The notes: generated from the letters alone by a model not told the origin. Shown: positions 39,221-50,549, counted from the stretch's first letter. The stretch is 64,000 nucleotides of DNA from an uncultured Pseudomonadales bacterium (GCA_943787595.1 CALSNA010000004.1:62001-126000); one strand, 5' to 3'. Program-made: numbers and translations.

Positions 39221-41257
39221 ATGCGCGTCAAGATTCGAGTTGATTTTAGTGTAATGGTCTGGCTATTGGCCTTTGTTGGTTTAGGATTAATAACTCTGTC
39301 TAGTCAGGCTCGCATTGAGCCCATAGCCAATACAGACATTCGAGTGTTGATTGATATTTCTGGTAGCATGAAGCAAACTGATCCCAATAATCTGCGCGCC
39401 CCAGCACTGAAAATTCTAACTGGATTGATCCCCGCTGGGGTTCAAGCTGGTGTTTGGCAGTTTGCTGAAGATATCCAGCCGTTGGTTCCGTATGGGCTTG
39501 TGGACACTGAATGGGCTAATCAGGCCTACCAAGCAGCTGACCGCATCGGTGCTACAGGCCACTATACAGATATTGGCGCTGCGCTACAGATGGTAGCTGC
39601 TGATTTTTCTACTTTGTCTTCTGCTGCAAATGTGCATGTTATCTTACTTACGGATGGTATGGTCGATATCGCTGATGATGCCGTGGCTAATTTAAGAGCC
39701 CGTAGACAGTTGTTGCAGCAGGTGACTACACAATACGTACAGGCAGGTGTCCAGGTGCATGCCATTGGACTGTCACATCGGGCAGACTTAGAGACCCTCG
39801 ATACCCTGGCGAGATTGACGGACGGACTCTATACCGTTGCCGAAAATGCCTCTATGTTGCCTGATATATTCCTGACCGCTCTAGATAGCAGCATCACTGG
39901 TCAGCAGGTTCCGGTACAAGATCAGGCCTTTGTAGTGGATTCGGGAATCCAGTCATTTATCGCCTTAATGCGTCGAGCACAATCGGCACCAGATTTGCAA
40001 CTGCAAAACCCAGCAGATGAAGTCTTTAACGCAGACACTCAGGCCCGTGGGATGCATTGGCAGGAAGCCGCGGATTATGCCATCGTTACAGTTACAGAGC
40101 CAGACGCTGGGCATTGGCAATTGGCCTCTGAGAACTCAGTGTTAGAGCAGGTACGAGTGGTCAGCGGTTTAGATATTATGCTTGATCCATTAACTACCAA
40201 TTTATATCTTGGTGAAGCACCACCATTGGGCTTCAGTTTGGTTGATAAACAAGGCAATTCTCCCAGCCAAAAGAATTTAGCTGATGTTGTTACAACCGCG
40301 ACATTATCGCGCGATCAGATACGAGACGATGCTGAAACACAATATCTGACTCCTATTGTGACCGACGTTACTGGTTATTATACTTTGCAGTTGCCAACTT
40401 TGTCCCATGTTGGTTTATATAAATTGACGTTGCAGGTCAGTGGGCCTGACTGGCAGCGTCAGATTACCCGTACTTTAAGAGTGCGTCCACCCATACATTA
40501 TCTGGCGCAAGTTCGTCATCAGGATGGACAACAGCAATACAGTCTTAAGGTAACGCCATTATATAAAGAGTTAGATCTGACGCACAGTAAGATCACTCTG
40601 GTAGTTAACTTGAACGATGGTCGTCAGCACCGCTTGCCCGTAGAACTAGATATTGATTACTGGCACTTGGGTTGGCAACAACTACCGCAAGCCAATGAAG
40701 CTATTTTTGCCTTGCAATTGGTAGGGAAATCCTTGGCTGGAACGGAGGTTGACTATGCTGTTACACCACTAGAGTTCACGACTTTGAGTGCCCTGCAACA
40801 GCAGCAGGAAGCTAAGTCTTTATCAATGGCAGTGGACGATTTGCCAATACCAAAAGAAATTGCTGTACGTGTTGACTCAGTTGATACTTTGACTGAACTG
40901 GATTTGAATCAAGTTGAACTGTCATCAGATATGGCGGCATTGATGGCAGACAAAGCGCCACAGCAACTGGATGCTGCAGATAAGATAGCGGCGATTGTTG
41001 CGCAGATTAAAGCAGATCATAGTAACGTCGCAACCGTCATCGCGATGTCAGAGGTTGATACCAATACCAATGTTACGATGCTAGAGAGCGATGCTAATAC
41101 CCATATTGAGATCTCAATGCCGATGGTTGAATTCGAAACAGTAACGCAGGGGGTTAATAAGATGACTGGTTTGGGTAAGGTGTTAGCATTAGCATTGCCG
41201 GTGCTGATTTTATTGGCATTGTTGTATCGCCGCAAAGTTAGATCTAGGGTCTGGTAA
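39221..41257 (+). CDS. VWA-domain membrane protein (TIGR03503-like)
   Basis: A 678-residue protein with a signal peptide (about residues 1-31, MRVKIRVDFSVMVWLLAFVG, cut near SQA) and a von Willebrand A domain (about 40-240). The domain has an intact MIDAS motif DISGS and LLTDGMVDI. A long beta-rich region follows, and a C-terminal membrane helix (LALALPVLILLALLY) ends in a basic tail. This layout fits the TIGR03503 family, a gammaproteobacterial protein of unknown role. It would be held in the inner membrane with the VWA part in the periplasm. The ATG at 39221 is preferred over one 12 codons upstream because of the TAGGA ribosome site. Confidence 0.75.
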   Translation: MRVKIRVDFSVMVWLLAFVGLGLITLSSQARIEPIANTDIRVLIDISGSMKQTDPNNLRAPALKILTGLIPAGVQAGVWQFAEDIQPLVPYGLVDTEWANQAYQAADRIGATGHYTDIGAALQMVAADFSTLSSAANVHVILLTDGMVDIADDAVANLRARRQLLQQVTTQYVQAGVQVHAIGLSHRADLETLDTLARLTDGLYTVAENASMLPDIFLTALDSSITGQQVPVQDQAFVVDSGIQSFIALMRRAQSAPDLQLQNPADEVFNADTQARGMHWQEAADYAIVTVTEPDAGHWQLASENSVLEQVRVVSGLDIMLDPLTTNLYLGEAPPLGFSLVDKQGNSPSQKNLADVVTTATLSRDQIRDDAETQYLTPIVTDVTGYYTLQLPTLSHVGLYKLTLQVSGPDWQRQITRTLRVRPPIHYLAQVRHQDGQQQYSLKVTPLYKELDLTHSKITLVVNLNDGRQHRLPVELDIDYWHLGWQQLPQANEAIFALQLVGKSLAGTEVDYAVTPLEFTTLSALQQQQEAKSLSMAVDDLPIPKEIAVRVDSVDTLTELDLNQVELSSDMAALMADKAPQQLDAADKIAAIVAQIKADHSNVATVIAMSEVDTNTNVTMLESDANTHIEISMPMVEFETVTQGVNKMTGLGKVLALALPVLILLALLYRRKVRSRVW

Positions 41258-41753
41258 TAAGTGTTAGCTCAATCCAAGTTAGCAGTTTCAGTATTAATTC
41301 CGCCTCTTTACATGACTAATATTATTGTAAAGATGATACCACAAGAGTTTGCAAAAAATCCTAATCTTACTCGTAAGTTAGCGTTCAAATAATTTGAACA
41401 GCTGCGCGGTGCTTGCGGCGAGTCATTCCTCCTCCATAGAACAAATGTGCTGGTATTGCTCAAGCACCTGGTTGTCTGGTATCAGCAAGCGGTTCGATAC
41501 CTTCAGCTATAAAATGCCATTTGCTTGTATTAGGGTGTATGTTCACAAATACACTTGACATGGCTTAATATTTTGGTTTTATCTGCAAACCTATTTAGTA
41601 TCATTCCATAAATTCATCATCACCTGAACAACTTCAATAAGTTTTGGAGAACATAGGTAAGCTGTCATCTTTCAAGCAACCTGACAGCATTATATTCATT
41701 ATTTTTCGTAATAAGCACTGCAACCAATTAACACCTAAGAGCGACTAAAATCC
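41258..41753. other. Intergenic region before the YHYH gene
   Basis: 496 bases with no supported gene. No T-run hairpin follows the VWA gene. Confidence 0.35.
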
Positions 41754-42881
41754 ATGCCTAACTCAATCCAGTTCCTATTTAGTTACTGCGCCATGTCATG
41801 GGTGATGTCTTACTCGGTGGTCGCACACCAAATTGATGTCTGTGCGTGTAACCCACAGTGTTATACCAATGAAGTATCTGATTTATCTTGCCGCGGCAAG
41901 ACCATCTCGCTTAAATCCCAAGGCCTTCCTGATAAAACACATCCCATGATGTTGGGCATAAAAACGTCTAATCAACAATTTCCTTCACAGCATGATTATC
42001 AATTTAGCTTGACATTAAAAAAATCTAAAGGCGGACAAATCTATGAAACAGATGCAGGTCCAGTTGGACTTGCAGTCAATGGTATACCGATATTCAACCC
42101 CGGCACCCAAGGTACCCGTAATTCAGCTACTGGCAATAGACCGCATACCCTGGATGAGGGTGAGCTTGACAGTTGTGGTGGCCATGCTGGACGAGGTGAT
42201 GATTATCATTATCATATCGCACCAAGCTGTCTCATTGAACAGTTGGGACGCACACATGTGGAGGAACAAAAACGGCCTATCGGCTATGCTATGGATGGCT
42301 TTCCAATTTTGGCACTGGGTTGGTTTGATAAAACGCAGCAAGTTGAGTCACAGCTTGATCAATGTCGAGGTATGATTGATGAGAATGGGCAATATTTCTA
42401 CAATGTTATGTCAACGTCCAAGTGGGATATACTCAATTGCCTGACTTTAAGCCCTCAGAAATTTGCCAGAGACCGCTGGCGGCAACGGAAAGATAAAAAA
42501 CAACGTCCGATCGATGGTTTGCCCATTCAATTTGCTGTGGCCCATTATGAAACGGCAATGTTTGATCAGGACTACTGTTATGTGCTCAGTGGTCAACTCA
42601 ACAATGAACAGATCCTGTTAGCCAATGGGGTGACACAACGATATTCTATAAAGGAAGGGTCGATTTTCCACTGTAACAGCCAATGTTACGGGTTATTTTT
42701 TGAAGCAGATCGTAAACCTGAGATCAAAGGTAGAGCGATCTACTATGATTTGCAAACCAGCCAGTGTCCAACTTCATTTAACTTGGATGCCTTGATGTTA
42801 TATCCTGCCTATAACGGGCCTGAACAACAGTATCGTTCGAAGAAGCCACCAAAGCCTCAAACAAAGAAAACAAAGCTCTGA
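41754..42881 (+). CDS. YHYH-domain exported protein
   Basis: A 375-residue protein with a probable signal peptide (first about 25 residues, ending near VVAHQ) and many Cys. The central GGHAGRGDDYHYHIAPSCL contains the YHYH signature, and IGYAMDGFPILAL follows as in the YHYH family. The function of the family is unproven; the His cluster suggests metal binding. The basic Pro/Lys-rich tail is unusual. Even Cys numbers and export suggest disulfides in the periplasm or outside the cell. Confidence 0.8.
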   Translation: MPNSIQFLFSYCAMSWVMSYSVVAHQIDVCACNPQCYTNEVSDLSCRGKTISLKSQGLPDKTHPMMLGIKTSNQQFPSQHDYQFSLTLKKSKGGQIYETDAGPVGLAVNGIPIFNPGTQGTRNSATGNRPHTLDEGELDSCGGHAGRGDDYHYHIAPSCLIEQLGRTHVEEQKRPIGYAMDGFPILALGWFDKTQQVESQLDQCRGMIDENGQYFYNVMSTSKWDILNCLTLSPQKFARDRWRQRKDKKQRPIDGLPIQFAVAHYETAMFDQDYCYVLSGQLNNEQILLANGVTQRYSIKEGSIFHCNSQCYGLFFEADRKPEIKGRAIYYDLQTSQCPTSFNLDALMLYPAYNGPEQQYRSKKPPKPQTKKTKL

Positions 42882-43226
42882 ATCTTCGCAATGCTTTGAT
42901 AGAAGTCGGTATAATTATGATGGGACAATGCCTTATAACCTTTAACCCATCGTCCAAAAAACTGATTGAGGCATTGAGCGGCAATCTGGGCACATTGTAT
43001 AGCTGTCAATATGATTGCCTGTTTTATATCCTAACTCATCTCTTCTGATTTGGTTATTTTTTCCTGTTTAAGGCATTCACTATAGTCATTTGTGCCTTCT
43101 GTTGGTGCTTTTCTTGTGTGGCTTCTTTTTCATCTAGGACTTTACTACTGGATTACGTTGTGTTGTTGCAGATAACTGCATGGCTGGAACTTAAAAAATT
43201 TAGGATAGTTAATTCACACTATAAAT
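42882..43226. other. Gap between YHYH gene and ssb terminator
   Basis: No gene is visible. T-rich runs occur without a hairpin next to the YHYH stop. Confidence 0.35.
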
Positions 43227-43255
43227 AAAAAAGGGCCTGTAAAAACAGACCTTTA
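43227..43255 (-). terminator. Rho-independent terminator of ssb
   Basis: Read leftward, AAAGGTCTGT pairs with ACAGGCCCTTT around a TTTT loop with a small internal loop, and a run of six T follows. It lies about 40 bases beyond the ssb stop. Confidence 0.6.
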
Positions 43256-43290
43256 ATGGTTTTAATCAACGATTATTAATTATGTATTCC

Positions 43291-43767
43291 TCAAAATGGG
43301 ATATCATCATCAGGAAATCCATTATCTATGTTAGGTTGAGTCAGAGTACCCTGTTGTTGGGTCGGGGTACCCCGTTGTACTGGTGCTTGAGTGGCTAAAC
43401 GGCTTTGCCCAGTGTTCGCTTGATTTTGGTTTGGCTTACCATCCAGCATTTGCATCTCATTGGCTACAATCTCGGTGGTGTATCGCTTTACCCCTTCCTG
43501 TTCCCATTGGCGAGTTCGCAAGGATCCCTCTACATAAAGCTTGGAACCTTTGCGCACATATTCTCCTGCAATTTCAGCAAGTCGGTTAAAGAATACCAGC
43601 CGATGCCACTCAGTACGTTCCTGAGGTTGGCCAGTTTGTTTATCTTTCCACGATTCCGAAGTGGCCAAAGTGATATTGGTTACTGCCCCTCCCGAAGGCA
43701 TGTAACGCACTTCCGGTTCGGTGCCGACATTACCTACTAGAATAACTTTATTGATCCCTCTTGCCAT
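43291..43767 (-). CDS. ssb: Single-stranded DNA-binding protein
   Basis: A 158-residue SSB with an N-terminal OB fold ([20 protein letters not shown] to about residue 110), a Gln/Thr/Pro-rich linker and the acidic tip DDDIPF that binds partner proteins. Of two nearby ATGs, the one at 43767 lies six bases after AGGAG, while the other abuts it. It is divergent from uvrA, a common gammaproteobacterial pairing. Confidence 0.96.
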   Translation of the reverse strand: MARGINKVILVGNVGTEPEVRYMPSGGAVTNITLATSESWKDKQTGQPQERTEWHRLVFFNRLAEIAGEYVRKGSKLYVEGSLRTRQWEQEGVKRYTTEIVANEMQMLDGKPNQNQANTGQSRLATQAPVQRGTPTQQQGTLTQPNIDNGFPDDDIPF

Positions 43768-44019
43768 GGTCATCTCCTACTGCATATGGCTGAACTGCTG
43801 TACTAACCACAGCAACGTATAAAATAGTCATATCTGCCTGATATGAACAGTGAACGAGCAATTAGATCGCTACACCCAGTTATGGAAGCAACTATGCTAA
43901 TACATTTATTATAGACAGCAGGCGTATTAATTTCGAGTCTAATTATTGACACCTGCTCGTTAAGATTGCTGAATTTTTTCTACATCCTGTATTGCATTGC
44001 CAAAATCTTACGCCAATCT

Positions 44020-44049
44020 TTGCTTACAACCTTGATTACATCCTATAAT
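44020..44049 (+). promoter_or_regulatory. Candidate uvrA promoter
   Basis: TTGCTT at 44020-44025 and TATAAT at 44044-44049, 18 bases apart, lie about 30 bases before the GTG start of uvrA. The rest of the 312-base ssb-uvrA spacer holds no gene. Confidence 0.5.
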
Positions 44050-44079
44050 GGAGGGTTAAACTATTAGCCGGATTTTGTC

Positions 44080-46920
44080 GTGGATAACATTACCATACGC
44101 GGGGCGCGCACCCACAATTTGCGCAACATTGATTTAGATATTCCACGAGACAAGCTAGTTGTTATTACTGGATTATCCGGTTCAGGTAAATCATCTTTAG
44201 CCTTTGATACCCTGTATGCGGAAGGACAACGACGTTACGTTGAATCGCTGTCAACCTATGCTCGTCAATTTCTGTCAATGATGGAAAAGCCAGATATTGA
44301 TCACATTGAAGGTTTGTCCCCAGCTATTTCCATAGAACAAAAGTCAACTTCACACAATCCGCGATCAACGGTAGGCACCATTACTGAAATCTACGACTAT
44401 CTGCGTTTATTGTTTGCACGTGTGGGGGAGCCTCGTTGCCCGAAACACAACATGGATTTGAGTGCCCAGACCATCAGTCAGATGGTCGATCAAGTGCTTG
44501 AACAGCAATCAGAACAACGGCTGATGTTGTTGGCACCTGTGGTGCAGAACCGTAAAGGTGAGCATTTGCACACTTTGGAAGAGCTGCGGGCACAAGGATT
44601 TATTCGGGCTCGCATCAACGGTACCCTGTGTGATCTGGATGATACGCCAGTCCTCAGTAAAACCAGAAGTCACACTATCGAAGTTGTGGTGGATCGCTTC
44701 CGTGTTAAGCCGGATATTCAGTTGCGCTTGGCCGAGTCATTTGAAACTGCCCTTAATCTAACCGGTGGTATTGCCAAGGTGTGTTCTATGGACAACCAGA
44801 GCATGCAAGACATGGTATTTTCTTCCAAGTTTGCTTGTCCTGAGTGTGGCTACAGCATTGTTGCACTAGAGCCTCGGTTATTTTCTTTTAATAATCCATC
44901 GGGAGCGTGTGAAGGTTGTGATGGCCTTGGAGTACAGCAGTATTTTGACCCTGTAAAAGTTGTACAATACCCTAGCCATAGTTTGGCTGCTGGGGCAATC
45001 AGGGGGTGGGATCGACGTAGTATCTACTACTTCAGCCTACTTAGCGCCATGGGACGTCACTATGGCTTCTCTATGGATATACCATTTGAACAATTGACTG
45101 AAGCTCAGCAAAAACTGATTTTATATGGTAGTGACACCGAAGCTATTACGTTCAATTATATCAATGACCGGGGTGATACCATTGCCCGCCGGCATCCCTT
45201 TGAAGGTATTGTTAACAATATGCAGCGCCGCTATCGGGAAACTGAATCTAATGTGGTGCGTGAAGATCTACATCGTTACCAAACTCTCCAGTCTTGTCCT
45301 GACTGTAATGGTTCTCGCTTGCGTATTGAAGCTCGCCATGTCTATGTCGATAACCTGACTCTGTTTGAAATCACCAGTTGGGATGTAAGTACCAGCGCCA
45401 AGTACTTTGACAATCTATCATTACCAGGCAAACAGGGACAGATTGCCGATAAGATCGTTAAAGAAATTCGTTTGAGGCTGGAATTTCTGGTCAATGTTGG
45501 ACTTGATTATCTAACATTGAATCGTAAAGCAGAGACTTTATCTGGCGGTGAAGCTCAGCGTATCCGCTTGGCTAGCCAGATTGGTGCTGGGTTAGTGGGT
45601 GTCATGTATATACTAGATGAACCCTCCATTGGTCTACATCAGCGTGACAATGAACGATTGCTGAATACCTTGTTGCGCCTGCGTGACTTGGGTAATACAG
45701 TCATTGTTGTCGAGCATGATGAAGATGCCATCAAACAGGCTGACCACGTAATTGATATAGGCCCCGGGGCTGGCGTTCACGGAGGCCAGGTGGTGGCTCA
45801 GGGCACCCCAGCTGCTGTTATGGCTAATCCAAGATCCCTCACTGGCCAGTATCTATCCGGGAATCGGTCTATTATGATCCCTCGCCATCGTCAGCCGTTT
45901 GATTCTCAGTCCGTGGTACGATTGCTGGGAGCTGCTGAGCATAATCTACAAGAGGTGAATTTAACCATTCCACTAGGATTAATGACTTGTATTACCGGAG
46001 TATCTGGATCAGGCAAGTCAAGCCTAATCAATGGTACTTTGTACCCCTTGGCGGCAATCTGTTTGAACCGGGCTGTCAATGCTACTGCAGGTCGGTACCA
46101 AGCTATTGAAGGGCTAGAACAACTGGATAAGGTAGTAGACATTGATCAAAGCCCAATTGGTCGAACTCCACGTTCAAATCCAGCTACTTACACGGGGATT
46201 TTTACTTCGATTAGGGATTTATTTGCCGGGACTCAGGAAGCTCGCTCGCGTGGCTACAAACCGGGTCGGTTTAGCTTTAACGTCAAAGGTGGACGTTGTG
46301 AAGCCTGCCAGGGAGACGGAGTAATTAGGGTTGAAATGCACTTTTTGCCCGATGTCTATGTTGCTTGTGATACGTGTAAGGGCCAGCGCTATAATCGTGA
46401 AACCCTAGAGATCCATTATAAGGGAAAAAATGTCCATGATGTATTGGCAATGACAGTGGAAGATGCCATCGCTTTTTTTGATGCAGTGCCTATGATTCGC
46501 CGCCGTTTACAGACGCTGATAGATGTGGGACTGAGCTACATCTGCTTAGGCCAGACTGCGACCACCCTTTCGGGTGGTGAAGCTCAGCGGGTAAAGCTGT
46601 CCCGTGAATTGTCTAAACGTGACACTGGGAAAACCCTTTACATACTAGATGAGCCGACTACTGGCTTGCACTTTTATGATATTCAGCAATTGCTAGATGT
46701 CCTGCATCGCCTACGGGATCATGGCAATACGATAGTTATTATTGAGCATAATCTAGATGTCATCAAAACTGCTGACTGGATTGTTGACTTGGGCCCAGAA
46801 GGTGGTTGCAAAGGTGGGCAAATTATTGCTGTCGGAACCCCGGAAACAATTGCTATGGAGAATAATTCGTTTACAGGTCAATTTCTTGCACCCTTGTTAA
46901 CCCTTGAAAAGGCTGTTTAA
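44080..46920 (+). CDS. uvrA: Excinuclease ABC subunit A
   Basis: A 946-residue damage sensor of nucleotide excision repair (E. coli 940). It has two ABC-type ATPase halves: Walker [12 protein letters not shown] near residue 31 and [10 protein letters not shown] near residue 640. The signatures are [13 protein letters not shown] and [13 protein letters not shown]. The zinc fingers are [19 protein letters not shown]...CEGCDGLG and [20 protein letters not shown]...CDTC. It starts at GTG ([20 protein letters not shown]). The ribosome site is weak. It is transcribed away from ssb. Confidence 0.98.
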   Translation: MDNITIRGARTHNLRNIDLDIPRDKLVVITGLSGSGKSSLAFDTLYAEGQRRYVESLSTYARQFLSMMEKPDIDHIEGLSPAISIEQKSTSHNPRSTVGTITEIYDYLRLLFARVGEPRCPKHNMDLSAQTISQMVDQVLEQQSEQRLMLLAPVVQNRKGEHLHTLEELRAQGFIRARINGTLCDLDDTPVLSKTRSHTIEVVVDRFRVKPDIQLRLAESFETALNLTGGIAKVCSMDNQSMQDMVFSSKFACPECGYSIVALEPRLFSFNNPSGACEGCDGLGVQQYFDPVKVVQYPSHSLAAGAIRGWDRRSIYYFSLLSAMGRHYGFSMDIPFEQLTEAQQKLILYGSDTEAITFNYINDRGDTIARRHPFEGIVNNMQRRYRETESNVVREDLHRYQTLQSCPDCNGSRLRIEARHVYVDNLTLFEITSWDVSTSAKYFDNLSLPGKQGQIADKIVKEIRLRLEFLVNVGLDYLTLNRKAETLSGGEAQRIRLASQIGAGLVGVMYILDEPSIGLHQRDNERLLNTLLRLRDLGNTVIVVEHDEDAIKQADHVIDIGPGAGVHGGQVVAQGTPAAVMANPRSLTGQYLSGNRSIMIPRHRQPFDSQSVVRLLGAAEHNLQEVNLTIPLGLMTCITGVSGSGKSSLINGTLYPLAAICLNRAVNATAGRYQAIEGLEQLDKVVDIDQSPIGRTPRSNPATYTGIFTSIRDLFAGTQEARSRGYKPGRFSFNVKGGRCEACQGDGVIRVEMHFLPDVYVACDTCKGQRYNRETLEIHYKGKNVHDVLAMTVEDAIAFFDAVPMIRRRLQTLIDVGLSYICLGQTATTLSGGEAQRVKLSRELSKRDTGKTLYILDEPTTGLHFYDIQQLLDVLHRLRDHGNTIVIIEHNLDVIKTADWIVDLGPEGGCKGGQIIAVGTPETIAMENNSFTGQFLAPLLTLEKAV

Positions 46921-47585
46921 CTTTAACATTATGAACTATATTTTGATTAATTTGAAATGTCCCACTCAACGTTGAAAAATAAAAAACAGCTCACTAGAAC
47001 TATCATTCATCATGCTTATGGAGTGTATTTAGCCAAAATTCATCAGTTATTTAAGTTGATTTTTAGCCTATGTATATTCCTCAGCGCATTTATATACCAA
47101 ATCTTTGTCAAATTTTATCTATAGTCTTATTGCATTGTGTCTTGGGGACTTTTCACATCGTACATCATTTTAAAATCCGGTTTTACGATTATCAGAAATC
47201 TAACTGTGGTTACTGCGCAGTAAAGACTTATTATACTGCCTGAACTTGCCAACCCAGATATCTTATGAAACCACCGCTAATTTTTAACAAATCGTCTATG
47301 TGATAACCTGTCAAAGTTAAATCCAGTTTGCATGTGTTTATAACGGTGTAGTGAGTATATAGCTCCTCCAGGGTTCTTTCCTGCAGGGCTAATACACACA
47401 GGCCACTTTAGCAAGAAATTAGCTGCAAACACTTTGGTTTAAGGTGTTTTTATTATACACCTATATATCTGAACTGGATTATCAAGGTATCATAAAATAG
47501 AAATATTAATTGATTATTATTATCATTTGACTTCGGGTTTTAAATTAAAGTACTCTGCTTTTCTAGAGGAGCAAGTTAGAATTCA
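46921..47585. other. 665-base gene-free region
   Basis: Between uvrA and the YpjD-like gene. In many relatives ffh is divergent from ypjD; no trace of ffh can be read here. GAGGAG near 47567 is about 14 bases before the GTG at 47586, which is an unusually long spacing. Confidence 0.4.
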
Positions 47586-48380
47586 GTGAACCATATGATC
47601 ATCAGCTTAATGCCCATCTTTCTCTACATGTTAGCTGCTTGGCGACAACAGCAACAATTTGTGGCAGTCACCATGAAACGTGGCTTGTTGCCGCTGCAAT
47701 TAGCTGTTTTAGGATGGATCTGCCATAGTTTCAGTCTCTATAATCGCCTATTCAGCCAACAAGGTCTGGTACTTGATCTGGTGGCAGCACTGTCTCTGAT
47801 CGGTTGGTTGATTATTGGTATGATTATACTCAGTAATCTGCGTAAGCCGCTATCCAATCTACTGATTGTGGTGTTGCCAGCCACTTCTCTAGCATTAATC
47901 GCTGGACTTTTGATACCCGTTACTGTCAGTGGCAAATATTATAGTATTGGCATGCTAGTTCATATTTTAGTCTCGATAGTTGCTTATTCACTGCTTGCTA
48001 TTGCTGCTTGTCAAGCCGTATTACTCAATGAGCAGATCAATCAGCTCAAACGCGGATCTGTTATTGGTGCCATGATCCAGACTTTACCACCACTACAGAC
48101 TATGGAGCGGCTACTATTTCAAATTTTGCTTCTGGGCTTATTGTGTTTGACTGTAGCATTGGCTAGTGGACTGATTTTTCTGGAGGATATTTTGGCCCAG
48201 CATTTGGCCCACAAAACCTTCTTTTCAATTTTAGCCTGGATGACTTTTGCACTATTGATATTTGGGCGCTATCGGCTTGGCTGGCGTGGCCGCCGGGCTA
48301 TAAGCTTAAATTTGATTGGCTTTAGTCTGCTGTTCCTGGCATGGCTTGGTAGCAAGTTGGTGATTGAATACCTGCTCTGA
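47586..48380 (+). CDS. ypjD: YpjD-type inner membrane protein (CcsA-like fold)
   Basis: A 264-residue protein with about eight membrane helices, related to the cytochrome c assembly (CcsA/ResC) family. HILVSIVAYSLLAIAACQAVL and the helix pair near the end are typical of E. coli YpjD. It is not a functional part of a ccm set here, and the role of YpjD is unclear. It precedes the CorC-like gene by 90 bases, the same pair as E. coli ypjD-yfjD. The start is GTG, with an in-frame ATG three codons later. Confidence 0.85.
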   Translation: MNHMIISLMPIFLYMLAAWRQQQQFVAVTMKRGLLPLQLAVLGWICHSFSLYNRLFSQQGLVLDLVAALSLIGWLIIGMIILSNLRKPLSNLLIVVLPATSLALIAGLLIPVTVSGKYYSIGMLVHILVSIVAYSLLAIAACQAVLLNEQINQLKRGSVIGAMIQTLPPLQTMERLLFQILLLGLLCLTVALASGLIFLEDILAQHLAHKTFFSILAWMTFALLIFGRYRLGWRGRRAISLNLIGFSLLFLAWLGSKLVIEYLL

Positions 48381-48470
48381 AGAATTCAATTAAACTTATT
48401 TATTATCTTGACAGATGCTTCAATTCGAATAAGAATTGCTATAAAAGTATAATAAGAGATATAGGCTACT

Positions 48471-49745
48471 TTGAGCGAAATACCAACAATTTACCTGTTC
48501 GGGTTGCTAATATTACTGATTTGCTTATCTGCGTTCTTCTCCAGTTCTGAAACTGGGATGATGTCACTAAATCGCTATCGCCTGCGCCATCTAGTCAAGC
48601 GAAAGCATCGCAGTGCTGTGCTTGTTAACAAACTCCTGAATCGCCCTGATCAACTGATTGGAGTTATCCTGATCGGTAACAACTTTGTCAACATACTAGC
48701 TTCTGCCATTGCCACCATGATTGCTTTGCGTTTAGTAGGTGATGCTGGGATTGCAGTGGCGACTGCTATTTTGACACTGGTGATTTTGATTTTTGCTGAA
48801 GTGACTCCTAAAACGATGGCTGCAATCAAGCCTGAACGGATCGCCTTCCCTGCTGCCTGGGTGCTGGGGCCACTATTACGTGTGATGTATCCTTTTGTTT
48901 GGTTGGTCAATACCATTTGCAATAGCCTGTTGCAATTGTTGGGCTTTAGCGTGACCAATAAGCACGAACATCACTTAAGCACTGAAGAACTGCGTACCAT
49001 CGTCCATGAATCTGGCACCATGATTACACGTCGGAACCAGTCTATGTTGCTCAGTATTTTAGATTTAGAAACTGTAACCGTGGAAGATATTATGATTCCG
49101 CGTAGTGAAATTATCGGTATTGATAAGAATGACGATATGGAACAAATTCTATCCACCATCAGTGACAGCCCTCATACTCGTTTGCCAATCTTCCAGGATG
49201 ATATTAATAATGTGGTAGGTATCTTGCATGTACGCCAGATATTACCAATGCTGCATCAGGACAAGCCTGATAAAGAGATATTGTTGCAATTAGCCGTTAA
49301 ACCCTATTTTATTCCTGAAAGCACTCCCTTAAATACTCAGTTACTGAACTTCCAGAAACATCGGCAATCAGTTGGCTTAGTGGTTGATGAATACGGTGAT
49401 ATACAGGGCATGACGACCTTGTCTGATATTCTGGAGGAAATTGTTGGTGAGATGGCAAATGAAGCTGATGTCAATAATCAGGATATTCATGCGCAGGAAG
49501 ATGGCTCTTTCTTCATTAACGGCAGTGTCACCGTACGAGAAATAAACAAAGCTCTGGATTGGGATTTGCCTATTGACGGTCCTAAAACTCTCAATGGTTT
49601 GATAACCGAACGCTTAGAAGAAATCCCCCAAAGTAATGTGGGTCTACAGGTAGGCAATTACTGCATTGAAACAGTCCAGATTCAAGATCACTTTATTAAA
49701 ACAGCGCGTCTGACACGCCCCAATTTAAGCGCATCCAACACCTAG
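48471..49745 (+). CDS. CNNM/CorC-family membrane protein (YfjD-like)
   Basis: A 424-residue protein with an N-terminal DUF21/CNNM membrane domain (four helices, about 1-170; FFSSSETGMMSLNRYRLRHL, LIGNNFVNILASA). A CBS pair follows (about 200-330; DIMIPRSEIIGID, GLVVDEYGDIQGM) and a C-terminal CorC_HlyC domain (about 345-420). It matches E. coli YfjD along its full length. Homologues have been linked to magnesium or cobalt efflux, but the ion moved here is not shown by sequence. It starts at TTG. Confidence 0.9.
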   Translation: MSEIPTIYLFGLLILLICLSAFFSSSETGMMSLNRYRLRHLVKRKHRSAVLVNKLLNRPDQLIGVILIGNNFVNILASAIATMIALRLVGDAGIAVATAILTLVILIFAEVTPKTMAAIKPERIAFPAAWVLGPLLRVMYPFVWLVNTICNSLLQLLGFSVTNKHEHHLSTEELRTIVHESGTMITRRNQSMLLSILDLETVTVEDIMIPRSEIIGIDKNDDMEQILSTISDSPHTRLPIFQDDINNVVGILHVRQILPMLHQDKPDKEILLQLAVKPYFIPESTPLNTQLLNFQKHRQSVGLVVDEYGDIQGMTTLSDILEEIVGEMANEADVNNQDIHAQEDGSFFINGSVTVREINKALDWDLPIDGPKTLNGLITERLEEIPQSNVGLQVGNYCIETVQIQDHFIKTARLTRPNLSASNT

Positions 49746-50033
49746 TCTAAATATTGCATAAAAATTAAAGAGTCAGTGATTTTACTACTGATACATCTAG
49801 GTAATTGCTCAACAGACGGCGCCACAAAATGTATTAACCTAAATGACATTAATTGTCTTTCTGGAATAACGTGGGAAATAACCTTAACCATGGTTTCATA
49901 AACGATCTTTTGGAATAGTAAATAACGTAAGTATGTGCACTCAGTTACAATGTCCTTGAGTGTTGCCACGATACCTCAGGAATAGACATATTAATAATGG
50001 TGCTTAACTCCTGCCAATATCACATTAGTTTAC

Positions 50034-50549
50034 ATGAATGATCAAGCTGACCAACAATTTATGGAACAGGCACTAAAATTGGCTCGACAGGCAGCTGAAC
50101 TGGGTGAAGTGCCGGTAGGTGCTGTAGTGGTTCGCCATAACAAGGTCGTGGGTCGAGGTTGGAATCAACCTATTCGTAGCAATAATCCCTGTGCCCATGC
50201 AGAAATTATTGCATTGCAGGCAGCCGCAACGGCGCTGGATAATTATCGTCTCAGTGGCTGTCAATTGTATGTAACCCTTGAACCCTGTACTATGTGTGTT
50301 GGAGCAATGATTCATGCTCGTATCGAACGTCTGGTTTATGGCGCTCAAGAGCCTAAGGCGGGCGCTGTGGTGAGTCGTTTGCAGTTATTGCAGGCCGGCC
50401 ATTTTAATCATCATATTGCGGTACGTGGTGACTTTCTGGCTGCATGTAGCAGCAGGTTGCTGAGGCATTTTTTTGCACAGAAAAGGCGTCAAAGGAGTTC
50501 ACTCCGCCAACATGCTGAGGACTCCCATGACCTTAATATCTTGACTTAG
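50034..50549 (+). CDS. tadA: tRNA-specific adenosine deaminase
   Basis: A 171-residue zinc deaminase that turns A34 of tRNA-Arg(ACG) into inosine. The zinc and proton-shuttle site is CAHAEIIAL and the second zinc motif PCTMCVGAMIHARI. The family end RLLRHFFAQKR is present. The start MNDQADQQFMEQALKLARQA agrees with relatives. Confidence 0.96.
   Translation: MNDQADQQFMEQALKLARQAAELGEVPVGAVVVRHNKVVGRGWNQPIRSNNPCAHAEIIALQAAATALDNYRLSGCQLYVTLEPCTMCVGAMIHARIERLVYGAQEPKAGAVVSRLQLLQAGHFNHHIAVRGDFLAACSSRLLRHFFAQKRRQRSSLRQHAEDSHDLNILT

Noticed and set aside
41485-41510. tRNA-like T-loop string GGTTCGATACC
   Set aside because: No matching acceptor or anticodon arms can be folded around it.
49742-49969. 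Leftward 75-codon frame with GAGG before a GTG
   Set aside because: It overlaps the end of the CorC-like gene, has no recognisable family and is short; probably chance.
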